A program made the translations under genes and the position numbers. A DNA stretch of 36,391 nucleotides from CAYJPV01 sp964396055 (lineage in GTDB: Bacteria > Acidobacteriota > Vicinamibacteria > Vicinamibacterales > JAKQTR01): contig CAYNDV010000032.1 of NCBI GenBank assembly GCA_964396055.1, positions 1 to 36,391 of the forward strand, in the 5' to 3' direction. Under the pieces are notes generated by a model. The model was not told where the DNA came from and ran no database searches. It worked only from the letters and a program-made list of their open reading frames with translations. Numbering within the stretch: position 1 is the stretch's first letter; the number at the start of each line of letters is the position of its first letter. Below, piece by piece: positions 1 through 6,638 of the stretch.

Positions 1-1143
1 CGTGATCCCTCGCGCATCAAGATTCCGCACGTCGGGTGGAACACGGTTCACGCCGTGCCTGGCAGGGCACCGCTGGCCGGTCTGGCGGACGGCGCCAGCT
101 ACTACTTCACCCACGCGTATGCCGCGCCGGTCACGGACGCGGCCGTGGCCGTCACCGAGCACGGGACGATGTTCGCGTCGGCCGTTCGTGCCGGCCACGT
201 GTGCGGTGTCCAGTTCCACCCCGAGAAGTCCGGCGCAGCCGGCCTCGCCCTGCTCGGGGTAGGGGTCGGGATCTCCGCCGCCGGAGCGGTTGTCACGACC
301 ACAGGTCTGGACAAGCCAGGGCCTGTCACCACGATTCCGGAGGATCGGTCATCGGCACGAAAGGCGTCCGGACCCCAGGTGGCGCCCCAGGTGGCGAGAC
401 GGCTGATTGCGTGTCTCGACGTGCGCGACGGGCGGGTGGTCAAGGGGGTGCAGTTCGAGGGCCTGCGTGACGCAGGCGATCCGGCCGCCCTCGCCGCGCG
501 GTACAACGACGAGGGCATCGACGAACTGGTGGTGCTCGACGTGACGGCGACCGTCGAGGGTCGCCTGGCGATGGCTCGGACGATCGCGGCCATCGCGGCT
601 CGTCTCTTTATTCCTCTGACCGTCGGCGGCGGTATCCGGTCCCTGGATGATGCGACCCGCGTGATCGAGGCGGGCGCCGATAAGGTGGGCATCAACACGG
701 CCGCGCTGGCGGACCCGGGCCTGATCACGCGCGTCTCGGAACGTTTCGGCAGCCAGGCTGTGGTGGTGGCCATCGACGCCAGGCGGGCGGATGGCCGCTT
801 CGAGGTGTGCAGCCACAGCGGGCGCACGCCGACGGCCCGTGAGGCGGTCGCCTGGGCGCAGGAAGCCGAAGCCCGCGGAGCCGGCGAGATCCTGCTGACG
901 TCGATCGACGCCGACGGGACGCTGGGGGGCTTCGACTGCCCGCTCACCGCCGCGGTGTCGGACGCGGTGTCGATTCCGGTCATCGCCTCGGGCGGCGCAG
1001 GTGCGCCGGGCCACTTCGCTGAGGTATTCTCTGTGGGGCACGCCGACGCAGCCCTGGCCGCTTCGATCTTTCACGACCGCGCCTGCAGCGTGCGGTCCGT
1101 GAAGGCCAGCCTTCGCGCCTGCGGCGTGCCGGTCCGGTGGTGA
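1..1143 (+). CDS. hisHF: Imidazole glycerol phosphate synthase, HisH-HisF in one frame (5' partial)
   Basis: This enzyme makes imidazole-glycerol phosphate and AICAR from PRFAR and glutamine in histidine synthesis. The frame is open from base 1. Its first part is the C-terminal end of the glutaminase subunit HisH: KIPHVGWN, then GVQFHPEKS with the His and Glu of the amidotransferase triad. The catalytic Cys would lie upstream of the window. After a Gly/Ala/Pro/Ser-rich stretch of about 45 codons (roughly 253-390) a complete HisF barrel follows: CLDVRDGRVVKG with the first catalytic Asp, VAIDARR with the second, and the phosphate-binding segments VGGGIRS and IASGGAG. There is no stop between the halves. 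A separate HisF start is possible at GTG 391 but has no clear SD. The linker has more A/T-ending codons (13 of 46 counted) than the HisF part, so it may derive from a former spacer. hisA follows after 7 nt. The function is firm; a true translated fusion is likely but not proven. Confidence 0.88.
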   Translation, partial: RDPSRIKIPHVGWNTVHAVPGRAPLAGLADGASYYFTHAYAAPVTDAAVAVTEHGTMFASAVRAGHVCGVQFHPEKSGAAGLALLGVGVGISAAGAVVTTTGLDKPGPVTTIPEDRSSARKASGPQVAPQVARRLIACLDVRDGRVVKGVQFEGLRDAGDPAALAARYNDEGIDELVVLDVTATVEGRLAMARTIAAIAARLFIPLTVGGGIRSLDDATRVIEAGADKVGINTAALADPGLITRVSERFGSQAVVVAIDARRADGRFEVCSHSGRTPTAREAVAWAQEAEARGAGEILLTSIDADGTLGGFDCPLTAAVSDAVSIPVIASGGAGAPGHFAEVFSVGHADAALAASIFHDRACSVRSVKASLRACGVPVRW

Positions 1144-1150
1144 GGCACGC

Positions 1151-1849
1151 ATGCTGATTCCGTCAATCGACCTGCGCGGCGGCCGGGTGGTTCAACTCGT
1201 GCAGGGACGGCACGAGGCGCTCGCCTACGACGATGTGTTCCAGTGGGTCGAGCAGTTCAGCGGGTTCCCCGTCGTGCAGCTCATCGATCTCGACGCGGCG
1301 ATGGGGCGCGGCCACAACCGCGATCTCGTGGCGGAGATCTGCCGGCGCCTGCCGTGCCGGGTCGGCGGCGGCCTGCGCACGGCCGACGCGGCGGCCCGGG
1401 CGCTCGCGGCCGGCGCGAAGGACGTCATCGTGGGCTCGGCGCTCTTCACGCGCTACGGCATCGACGAGTCGTTCGCGGCCTCGGTGGCCAGCGAATGTTC
1501 GTCGGCGCGGGTGATTGCGGCCGTGGATGCGCGCCACGGCCAGGTGGTGGTGCAGGGGTGGCGGCAGGCGCTGCCGCTGAGCCCGATCGAGGCCGTGACG
1601 CTGCTTGAGCCGTGGTGCAGCGGCTTCCTGTACACGCACGTGGACACGGAGGGCCTCATGCGCGGCATCGACATGGATGCCGTGAAGGCTGTGCGGGCCG
1701 CCACGCCGCACCGTCTGGCCGCTGCGGGAGGCATCACCACGTGGGACGAAATCCGGGCGCTGGACGCCATCGGCGCCGATGCCGTCGTCGGCATGGCGGT
1801 CTACACGGGCACGTTGCCGCTCACGCCGCCTGACGAGGGGCCGGGCTAA
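1151..1849 (+). CDS. hisA: HisA, ProFAR isomerase
   Basis: This enzyme isomerises ProFAR to PRFAR, the substrate of the HisHF enzyme just upstream. The protein has 232 residues, slightly shorter than the usual 240-250. It has the HisA opening MLIPSIDLRGGRVVQL with the first catalytic Asp, RVGGGLRTAD and VIVGSAL phosphate-binding segments, and AAVDARHGQVVVQGW with the second catalytic Asp. VDTEGLMRG stands where many HisA proteins have a DGT-type segment. The end, GMAVYTGTLPL, is typical. ATG 1151 lies 7 nt after the hisHF stop, and a GGTGAGG SD-like stretch overlaps that stop. The order HF then A differs from the common H-A-F order. The stop codon TAA lies in the first unit of an AACGGCC/GGCCGTT repeat. 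Confidence 0.95.
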   Translation: MLIPSIDLRGGRVVQLVQGRHEALAYDDVFQWVEQFSGFPVVQLIDLDAAMGRGHNRDLVAEICRRLPCRVGGGLRTADAAARALAAGAKDVIVGSALFTRYGIDESFAASVASECSSARVIAAVDARHGQVVVQGWRQALPLSPIEAVTLLEPWCSGFLYTHVDTEGLMRGIDMDAVKAVRAATPHRLAAAGGITTWDEIRALDAIGADAVVGMAVYTGTLPLTPPDEGPG

Positions 1850-1869
1850 CGGCCGCTGGGCCGTTCGGC
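1847..1869. repeat. Short octamer-family hairpin behind hisA
   Basis: AACGGCC (1848-1854) and GGCCGTT (1859-1865) form a perfect 7-bp stem with a 4-nt loop directly on the hisA stop codon. The units belong to the same GGCCRTTN octamer family seen at 16864, 22381, 25453 and 35336. No T-tract follows, so a role as terminator is only a guess. Confidence 0.5.
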
Positions 1870-1897
1870 TTTGGGCCTGAGATGCCGAATCTGCTCG

Positions 1898-2185
1898 TCA
1901 GGCCGCCACGAGCCTGCGGACGCGGAGATTCTTTCGATTGCGATCGGCATGCCAGAGGTCGAACTGGACCTGCTGGTTCAACCAGCTCTCGGCGGTCGTA
2001 TCGAACGCGACCGACAGACGGATGGCCATTTCCGGCGAGACTCCGGCCCGGCCGTTCAGAATGGCCGACAACGTCTTCCGGCTCACGCCGAGGGCCGCAG
2101 CGGCCTGGGTGACGGTGATCCCCAGGGGACGGAGGCACAGCTCGCGGAGCACTTCGCCGGGGTGGGGTGGGTTGTGCATCCTCAT
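1898..2185 (-). CDS. higA: HigA-type antitoxin
   Basis: This is an antidote and repressor of the HigBA toxin-antitoxin module. The 95-residue protein opens with HNPPHPGEVLREL, the classic HigA start. It then has an HTH-XRE fold: ITVTQAAAALGVSRKTLSAILNG, with the recognition helix around SRKTLSAIL, and the conserved VSPEMAIRLSVAF and ESWLNQQ segments. I chose ATG 2185 because the family begins there and TGAGG lies 5-6 nt upstream; an earlier GTG at 2266 would add 27 residues antisense to nothing conserved and would overlap higB. It starts 7 nt after the higB stop, so the two are co-transcribed toxin first, which is the usual HigBA order. It most likely binds the inverted repeat at 2480-2511. 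Confidence 0.95.
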   Translation of the reverse strand: MRMHNPPHPGEVLRELCLRPLGITVTQAAAALGVSRKTLSAILNGRAGVSPEMAIRLSVAFDTTAESWLNQQVQFDLWHADRNRKNLRVRRLVAA

Positions 2186-2192
2186 GGCAGCC

Positions 2193-2474
2193 TCAATGGT
2201 AGTCCTCGTAATCCACGCGCGAGACGTCGCGATCGGCCATGGTGAACGTGATCCGCCAATTGCCACTGACCGTCACCGCCCACGTGCCCTTCCGGGGTCC
2301 CTGCAACTCGTGCAGGTCCAACCCGGGTAGTCGCAGGTCTCCGGGCGACACGGCGACACTCAGGCGACCCAGAATGAGCCGCAGGCGCTCAGCGTGCCTG
2401 GCCTGAATGCCGGCTCGACTTCCGGTCGTGAAGAAGCGCTCCAGGCCTTTGTGTCGAAAGGTCGTGATCGCCAC
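2193..2474 (-). CDS. higB: HigB-type RelE-fold mRNA interferase toxin
   Basis: This is a predicted ribosome-dependent mRNA endonuclease of the RelE/HigB superfamily, 93 residues from GTG 2474. Family segments are easy to read: TTFRHKGLERFFTTGS, AGIQARHAERLRLILGRL, LPGLDLHEL, then WAVTVSGNWRITF and the terminal VDYEDYH. I prefer GTG 2474 over the upstream ATG at 2546 because known members begin at the FRHKGLE segment. The earlier start would also place the promoter-like site and operator inside the gene. From GTG 2474 the transcript would be leaderless: a TACAAT hexamer ends 6 nt before the start codon. Confidence 0.94.
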   Translation of the reverse strand: MAITTFRHKGLERFFTTGSRAGIQARHAERLRLILGRLSVAVSPGDLRLPGLDLHELQGPRKGTWAVTVSGNWRITFTMADRDVSRVDYEDYH

Positions 2475-2479
2475 ACACA

Positions 2480-2511
2480 GATTGTAACTCGTAACGACCC
2501 ACGTTACAATC
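2480..2511 (-). promoter_or_regulatory. higBA promoter and probable HigA operator
   Basis: On the minus strand TTGTAA (plus 2504-2509) and TACAAT (plus 2481-2486) lie 17 bp apart, as a -35/-10 pair. The TACAAT ends 6 nt before higB GTG 2474, so the first transcribed base would be at or next to the start codon. The same bases form a perfect 9-bp inverted repeat, GATTGTAAC (2480-2488) and GTTACAATC (2503-2511), with further GTAAC/GTTAC half-sites inside. Both hexamers sit inside the repeat arms, so repressor binding would occlude the promoter. HigA autorepression is known in the family; binding here is inferred. Confidence 0.75.
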
Positions 2512-2603
2512 GGCCTCACCAGTCCAGGTGCACGATGGACGGCCATTGCCGCTCACGATGAAGATCAAGCCGGGGTCCTGGGGCAGGCAACCCCGGTCCC
2601 GTC

Positions 2604-2633
2604 CTTCCCGTCTATACCCGTGAAGACGGGAGG
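2604..2633 (+). promoter_or_regulatory. 5' UTR hairpin covering the SD of the DUF4097 gene
   Basis: TCCCGTCT (2606-2613) pairs perfectly with AGACGGGA (2624-2631) around a 10-nt loop, and the stem extends by a G-U and a C-G pair to 2604/2633. The 3' arm contains GGGAGG, the SD of the gene starting at ATG 2638. In the folded state the ribosome site would be paired, which would lower or switch translation. No riboswitch class is recognised. Confidence 0.45.
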
Positions 2634-2637
2634 TTCC

Positions 2638-3399
2638 ATGCGTCATTGTGTCGTTGCCGTGTCCGTGTGCGCCCTTGTGGGGCTGTGCCTGGCGCCGGTC
2701 GCCGCCGCCGAGCAGAAGGAAACCGAACGTGTCAGCAAGACGGTGCCGATGCCGCCGGGCGGCCTGCTGACCCTCAAGACGTTCTCGGGCCGCGTGACCA
2801 TCACCGCGGCCGACCGGGCCGACGTGGCCATCGAGGCGGTGCGGCGCGCCACGCGCGAGCGCCTCGACCACATCACGCTCGACATCCGCCAGGATTCGGC
2901 CGGCGTCACGATCGACGCCAACAAGCGCGACGAGGCCTGGGAGGATCGCGACAACAACGTGGTCGAGACCGACTTCGACATCCAGGTGCCCCGCCAGGTG
3001 GATCTCCGGGTGAAGTCGTTCAGCAGCCCCGTCACCGTCACCGGCACGGAGGGGAAGATGGACGTCGAGACGTTCTCCGGCCGCCTGGAGCTCACCAGCG
3101 TCGCCGGTGCCATCGACGCCAAGACCTTCAGCGGCGAGATCGCGATCGACGCCGAGCGCTCGGGAGACGAGCCGTCGATTCGCGCCGAGTCGTTCAGCGG
3201 CGACATCCGCGCGGCAATGGCGCCGTCGGCACGGGCCAGCGTGGAGCTGTCGACGTTCAGCGGGCACCTCGACTCCGACATGCCGTTGATCTTCCGGAGC
3301 CAGTCCAAGCGGAACATCCGGGCCGCCCTCGGCGCCGACGGCGCCACGAACGTCCTGCGCTTCAAGACGTTCTCCGGCGACGTCCGGCTCGGGAAGTAG
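2638..3399 (+). CDS. Exported DUF4097-type beta-repeat protein
   Basis: This is a 253-residue exported protein of unknown function. It starts with a signal peptide (MRHCVVAVSVCALVGLC, cleavage probably after PVAAA). The rest is a beta-strand repeat of DUF4097 type. The tetrapeptide TFSG or SFSG recurs with an upstream charged residue at codons starting 2776, 3067, 3121, 3187, 3250 and 3364, plus a degenerate SFSS copy at 3013. Spacing among the middle copies is 18-22 residues, as expected for rungs of a beta-helix. ATG 2638 was chosen because GGGAGG lies 5 nt upstream and the signal peptide starts there; ATG 2620 gives a poorer leader. A paired SD hairpin precedes it. Members of this family are often envelope or adhesin-like proteins; no enzymatic residues are evident. 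Confidence 0.85.
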   Translation: MRHCVVAVSVCALVGLCLAPVAAAEQKETERVSKTVPMPPGGLLTLKTFSGRVTITAADRADVAIEAVRRATRERLDHITLDIRQDSAGVTIDANKRDEAWEDRDNNVVETDFDIQVPRQVDLRVKSFSSPVTVTGTEGKMDVETFSGRLELTSVAGAIDAKTFSGEIAIDAERSGDEPSIRAESFSGDIRAAMAPSARASVELSTFSGHLDSDMPLIFRSQSKRNIRAALGADGATNVLRFKTFSGDVRLGK

Positions 3400-3400
3400 C

Positions 3401-3417
3401 GGCCGGGGTCACCGGCC
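3401..3417 (+). terminator. Possible hairpin after the DUF4097 gene
   Basis: GGCCGG (3401-3406) and CCGGCC (3412-3417) form a perfect 6-bp GC stem with a 5-nt loop, two bases after the TAG stop. There is no T-tract, so this could be a factor-dependent or weak terminator, or chance in GC-rich DNA. Confidence 0.3.
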
Positions 3418-3442
3418 TGTAGCCTGTGGCCCGCCGGTCTGT

Positions 3443-3448
3443 TACTCT
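3443..3448 (+). promoter_or_regulatory. -10-like hexamer for the MFS gene, leaderless geometry
   Basis: TACTCT fits TANNNT and ends 7 nt before ATG 3456, with no SD between. The transcript would start at or next to the ATG. This is the same geometry as at 2481, 13932, 22372 and 31155. No convincing -35 is seen. Confidence 0.35.
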
Positions 3449-3455
3449 CTCCCGA

Positions 3456-4771
3456 ATGCACACAGCTGACTCCCGCGAGTCGTGGCTCGCGCGGCTCGGG
3501 CTGCACCGCCCCGAGCTTCGCGCGTGGGCGATGTACGACTGGGCCAACTCGGCCTTCTGGACGACGGTCATCGCGGTCGTCTTCCCGCAGTACTTCGCCC
3601 GCGTGGCGGCGGCCGACCTGCCGGCAGGCACGGCCACGAGCTACTTTGCCTGGGTGTCGGCGCTGGCCGTGGCCGTGGTCGCGGCGCTCGGGCCGGTGCT
3701 GGGCGCCATCGCCGACTACGCGGCCCTCAAGAAGAAGATGCTGGGGCTGTTCCTGGGCATCGGGGCGGTGTCGACGGCGGGCCTGTGGTTCGTCGAGCGG
3801 GGCGACTGGCAGCTGGGACTGTTCCTCTTCATGATGGGCAACATCGGCGCTGCCGGCAGCATCACGTTCTCGGACTCCCTGCTGCCGCACATCGCCGGCC
3901 CCGACGAAGTGGATCGGGTGTCGTCATCCGGGTACGCCATCGGCTATCTCGGCGGCGGCCTGCTGCTCATCGTCAACGCGGCGTGGATCGCAAAGCCGGA
4001 GTGGTTCGGCCTGCCCGGCGGCACGTTCCCGGCCCGATTGTCGTTCCTGAGCGTCGCGGTCTGGTGGCTGGCCTTCTCGGTGCCGATCTTCCGCCGCATC
4101 GCCGAACCGCCGGCCACGCGCGAACCCGGCGAGACCGAGACGCGCAGTCTGCTGACGGCCGGGTTCACGCGCCTCGGCCACACGTTCCGCGAACTGCGGA
4201 TCTACCGCCAGGCGTTCCTGCTGCTGGTCGCCTTCGCGATCTACAACGACGGCATCAACACGATCATCAGGATGGCGGGCATCTTCGGCGCGGAGATCGG
4301 CCTGCGTGAGGACGCCATCATCCTGTCGTTCATCGTCGTGCAGTTCGTGGGCGTGCCCTTTGCGTTCCTGTTCGGGCGCATCGCGGCCCGCATCGGCGCG
4401 AAACGGTCCGTGCTGATCACGCTCGTGGTGTACGCGGGCATCAGCGTGATGGGCTACTTCCTGCGCACGGGCTGGCACTTCTTCCTGCTGGCGTTCACGG
4501 TGGGCACGGTGCAGGGCGGCAGCCAGGCCTTGAGCCGATCGTTGTTCGCGGCGATGATCCCCCGCCACAAGTCATCGGAGTTCTTCGCCTTCTTCGGCAT
4601 CTTCGAGAAGTTCGGCGCGGTGCTCGGCCCGGCGCTGTTCGCCGTGGTGGCCGGGGCCAGCGGGTCGAGCCGGCCGGCCATCCTCGCGGTCATCCTGTTC
4701 TTCGTGGTCGGCGGCTACCTGCTCACGCGCGTCGACGTGGACGCGGGCCAGCGCGCGGCGCGCGAGGGGGA
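3456..4771 (+). CDS. MFS transporter, UMF1/Atg22-like (3' end lost in gap)
   Basis: This is an inner-membrane carrier of the major facilitator superfamily. About 438 codons are present before the run of N. The N-terminal YDWANSAFWTTVIAVVFPQYF region is diagnostic of the UMF1 group related to vacuolar effluxer Atg22. Roughly 11-12 hydrophobic segments follow, with a charged central loop (around EPPATREPGETETR). The family includes putative amino-acid or peptide effluxers; the substrate here is unknown. The last visible residues, VGGYLLTRVDVDAGQRAAREG, look like the usual family end, so only a short tail is probably missing. ATG 3456 is preferred over GTG 3426 because the family starts near it and a -10-like hexamer lies 7 nt upstream. 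Confidence 0.9.
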
Positions 4772-4871
4772 NNNNNNNNNNNNNNNNNNNNNNNNNNNNN
4801 NNNNNNNNNNNNNNNNNNNNNNNNNNNNNNNNNNNNNNNNNNNNNNNNNNNNNNNNNNNNNNNNNNNNNNN
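4772..4871. other. Assembly gap (100 N)
   Basis: Exactly 100 undetermined bases, the conventional length for a scaffold gap of unknown size. It removes the stop codon of the MFS gene. The join between the two flanks, and any gene inside the gap, cannot be judged. Confidence 0.99.
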
Positions 4872-4927
4872 GGATTGATTTGTGGGTCGGGACAGCAGAC
4901 ATGCGTGCAGTGGAGCGAGATACAAAG

Positions 4928-4973
4928 GACGACAGAAGACTGTCTCCCGGGACGACAAAGAGCTGTCTTCCGG
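4928..4973. repeat. Two tandem 23-bp repeats, each an inverted repeat
   Basis: Two adjacent 23-nt copies (4928-4950 and 4951-4973) agree at 18 of 23 positions. Each holds a dyad: GACAG/CTGTC in the first (4931-4944) and GACA/TGTC in the second (4954-4967), centred 23 bp apart, about two helical turns. They lie in the 277-bp gene-free stretch 4872-5148, which is visibly more AT-rich than the rest of the window. They could be operators for the regulator gene at 5149 or part of an interspersed repeat that broke the assembly. Confidence 0.5.
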
Positions 4974-5003
4974 GTCCTGCGGAACGTCTCATTTTGGATA
5001 CAT

Positions 5004-5022
5004 TTGTTCGCGATTCGAACAA
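5004..5022. promoter_or_regulatory. Inverted repeat upstream of the HTH regulator
   Basis: TTGTTCG (5004-5010) and CGAACAA (5016-5022) form a perfect 7-bp inverted repeat with a 5-bp spacer. It lies in the AT-richer region before ATG 5149. It has operator-like size and symmetry; the binding protein is unknown. The remaining part of 4872-5148 shows no convincing gene. Confidence 0.4.
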
Positions 5023-5148
5023 CGAAAATTGTCACGAGTCAAGCGAGCTTGCACAGAGAATTTTCGGGCGCTGCGCACTATTGCACGCAAATACACGAGG
5101 AACTAGGCTGATTCCCGTCTCCGAGCGCCCCCTCGGTCCGGTTCCTGC

Positions 5149-6588
5149 ATGTCAGATACGCCTCTTGAGACGTCCCAGTCCTCCAATGGCCGCCGCCTGA
5201 ACGGCTGGAAGGAGATTGCCGCCCATCTCGGGCGCGGTGTCCGTACGGCGCAGCGCTGGGAGCACGAGTACGGGATGCCGGTGCGGCGCATGGGACCGAA
5301 CCGCGCCGAGTCGGTCTTCGCCTTCGTCGAGGAGATCGACGCGTGGCTCACGTCGGCCAGCGCCGCGACGGCCAGAGGCGAACGCTCGGCGGACGCCGCC
5401 GATCCCGACACGAACGGAGCCGATCAGGTGCCCCTCGACGCCGCGAACGGCGGGCCGCCGACGGCCCCCGCCGATCCGAAGGGGCCGCCTGCCTCGACAC
5501 GCATCAAGGTGCTCGTGTGGATCCTGGGCTCGCTCACGGTCCTGCTGGCCGCCATCGGGTACTGGCGCGAGTCATCGCCCCGGACAACGCCGCTGCTCGC
5601 CTCCTGCGTACCCGCGGCGTGGGTGGTGGCCGTCGACACGATTACTGTGAGGGACACGGACGAACGCACCTGCTGGTCTCATGCCTTCCCCGCGCCGTTG
5701 CGCGTATCGGAGTACGAGCTTCCGTCGGCCAGGCTGGCCGGTATCGAGGATGTGGACGACGACGGCGAGCGCGAGACGTGGGTCGTGATGTTCCCCGACC
5801 GCAGCGAGGACGCACGCCACTCCGCCTTCTTCCTGTTCGATGCCCGTGGCAGAGTGCGCTGGGAGCATCGCTTCAAGGGGTCGGCCCGCTTCGGCGAGGT
5901 GACCTACGCAGGTCCGTGGGCCGCGCACCGGCTCTTCGTCACCGAACGGCCGGAGGGTGGAAGTGGACGCGCGATCTGGGCGGTGAGCCGCGATGCCGTC
6001 GAGTTTCCCGCCGTGCTGCAGCGGCTCGACCCGGCCAGCGGGCAGCCCCAGTCGGCCTACTGGAGCAACGGGTACCTCGAGGCGCTGACGCTCACCCAGT
6101 GGAAGGGACGTTCCGTGCTGCTCGCAGGCGGGGCGTTCAACGATCGTGTGTCCCCCGCCGTGGCGGTGATCGACGCCGCCAACCCCAACGGCTCTGCGCC
6201 GGCGTCGAACGAGAAGTACCGCTGCACCACGTGCCCGGCCGGGGCGCCGCTCGCGTTGGTGGTGTTTCCAAAACCCGTGCGGTTCAACGACTACTCGGCG
6301 TCTGGCTCCGTGCTTCGCATCGATCCTGGAGTGGCGCCGATCTTCGTTTCCGTGACCGCATTCCACGCCTCGTTCGGGGGCCTGGACGTCGTGGGCATCT
6401 ATCGCCTGGACGAAGACCTGATGCCGCTGCGCGCGGACGTCGGTGACGGCTACCTGGCCGCGCACGAACGCATGGTCCGCGCGGGCATCCTGCGGCCCTT
6501 CGCCGATCGCGGTCCCGCCTCCGAGCGGGAGTTGCTCCCCCTCCTGCACTGGCGCGACGGCCGCTTCGTAGCCGTCGGCAGGCGATAG
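5149..6588 (+). CDS. Membrane-tethered regulator: N-terminal HTH, one TM helix, large outer domain
   Basis: This 479-residue protein is probably anchored in the inner membrane with a cytoplasmic DNA-binding head. Residues about 17-68 (LNGWKEIAAHLGRGVRTAQRWE, then FVEEIDAWL) are a MerR/excisionase-like HTH that recurs in acidobacterial regulators. A disordered Ala/Pro/Asp-rich linker (70-117) leads to one membrane helix (about 121-138, VLVWILGSLTVLLAAIGYW). The outer 340 residues look beta-rich. They contain DVDDDG around 201-206, resembling FG-GAP/VCBS-type calcium loops, and a CTTC pair further on. No kinase or receiver domain is present, so this looks like a one-component signal transducer of CadC style with a different head. 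The fold of the outer domain and the ligand are unknown. The start ATG 5149 keeps the HTH complete. No clear SD is seen. Confidence 0.75.
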   Translation: MSDTPLETSQSSNGRRLNGWKEIAAHLGRGVRTAQRWEHEYGMPVRRMGPNRAESVFAFVEEIDAWLTSASAATARGERSADAADPDTNGADQVPLDAANGGPPTAPADPKGPPASTRIKVLVWILGSLTVLLAAIGYWRESSPRTTPLLASCVPAAWVVAVDTITVRDTDERTCWSHAFPAPLRVSEYELPSARLAGIEDVDDDGERETWVVMFPDRSEDARHSAFFLFDARGRVRWEHRFKGSARFGEVTYAGPWAAHRLFVTERPEGGSGRAIWAVSRDAVEFPAVLQRLDPASGQPQSAYWSNGYLEALTLTQWKGRSVLLAGGAFNDRVSPAVAVIDAANPNGSAPASNEKYRCTTCPAGAPLALVVFPKPVRFNDYSASGSVLRIDPGVAPIFVSVTAFHASFGGLDVVGIYRLDEDLMPLRADVGDGYLAAHERMVRAGILRPFADRGPASERELLPLLHWRDGRFVAVGRR

Positions 6589-6638
6589 TCCAGTCCCGGC
6601 CAGGTGATCCCCTGGGCCCAGCCCCGCCAGAGCCCGTG

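Noticed and set aside
4772..4871. Frame reading through the N run from the MFS gene to 5111
   Set aside because: Translation across undetermined bases is meaningless; the sequence after the gap does not resemble an MFS C-terminus.
5004..5022. LexA/SOS box
   Set aside because: The half-sites are GTTCG then CGAAC; the known Gram-positive-type SOS box has the opposite order (CGAAC then GTTCG). It is kept only as an unassigned inverted repeat.
4880..5200. Short open frames in the AT-richer stretch after the gap
   Set aside because: They lack SD, recognisable domains and typical codon bias, and overlap the HTH regulator gene. They are treated as non-coding.
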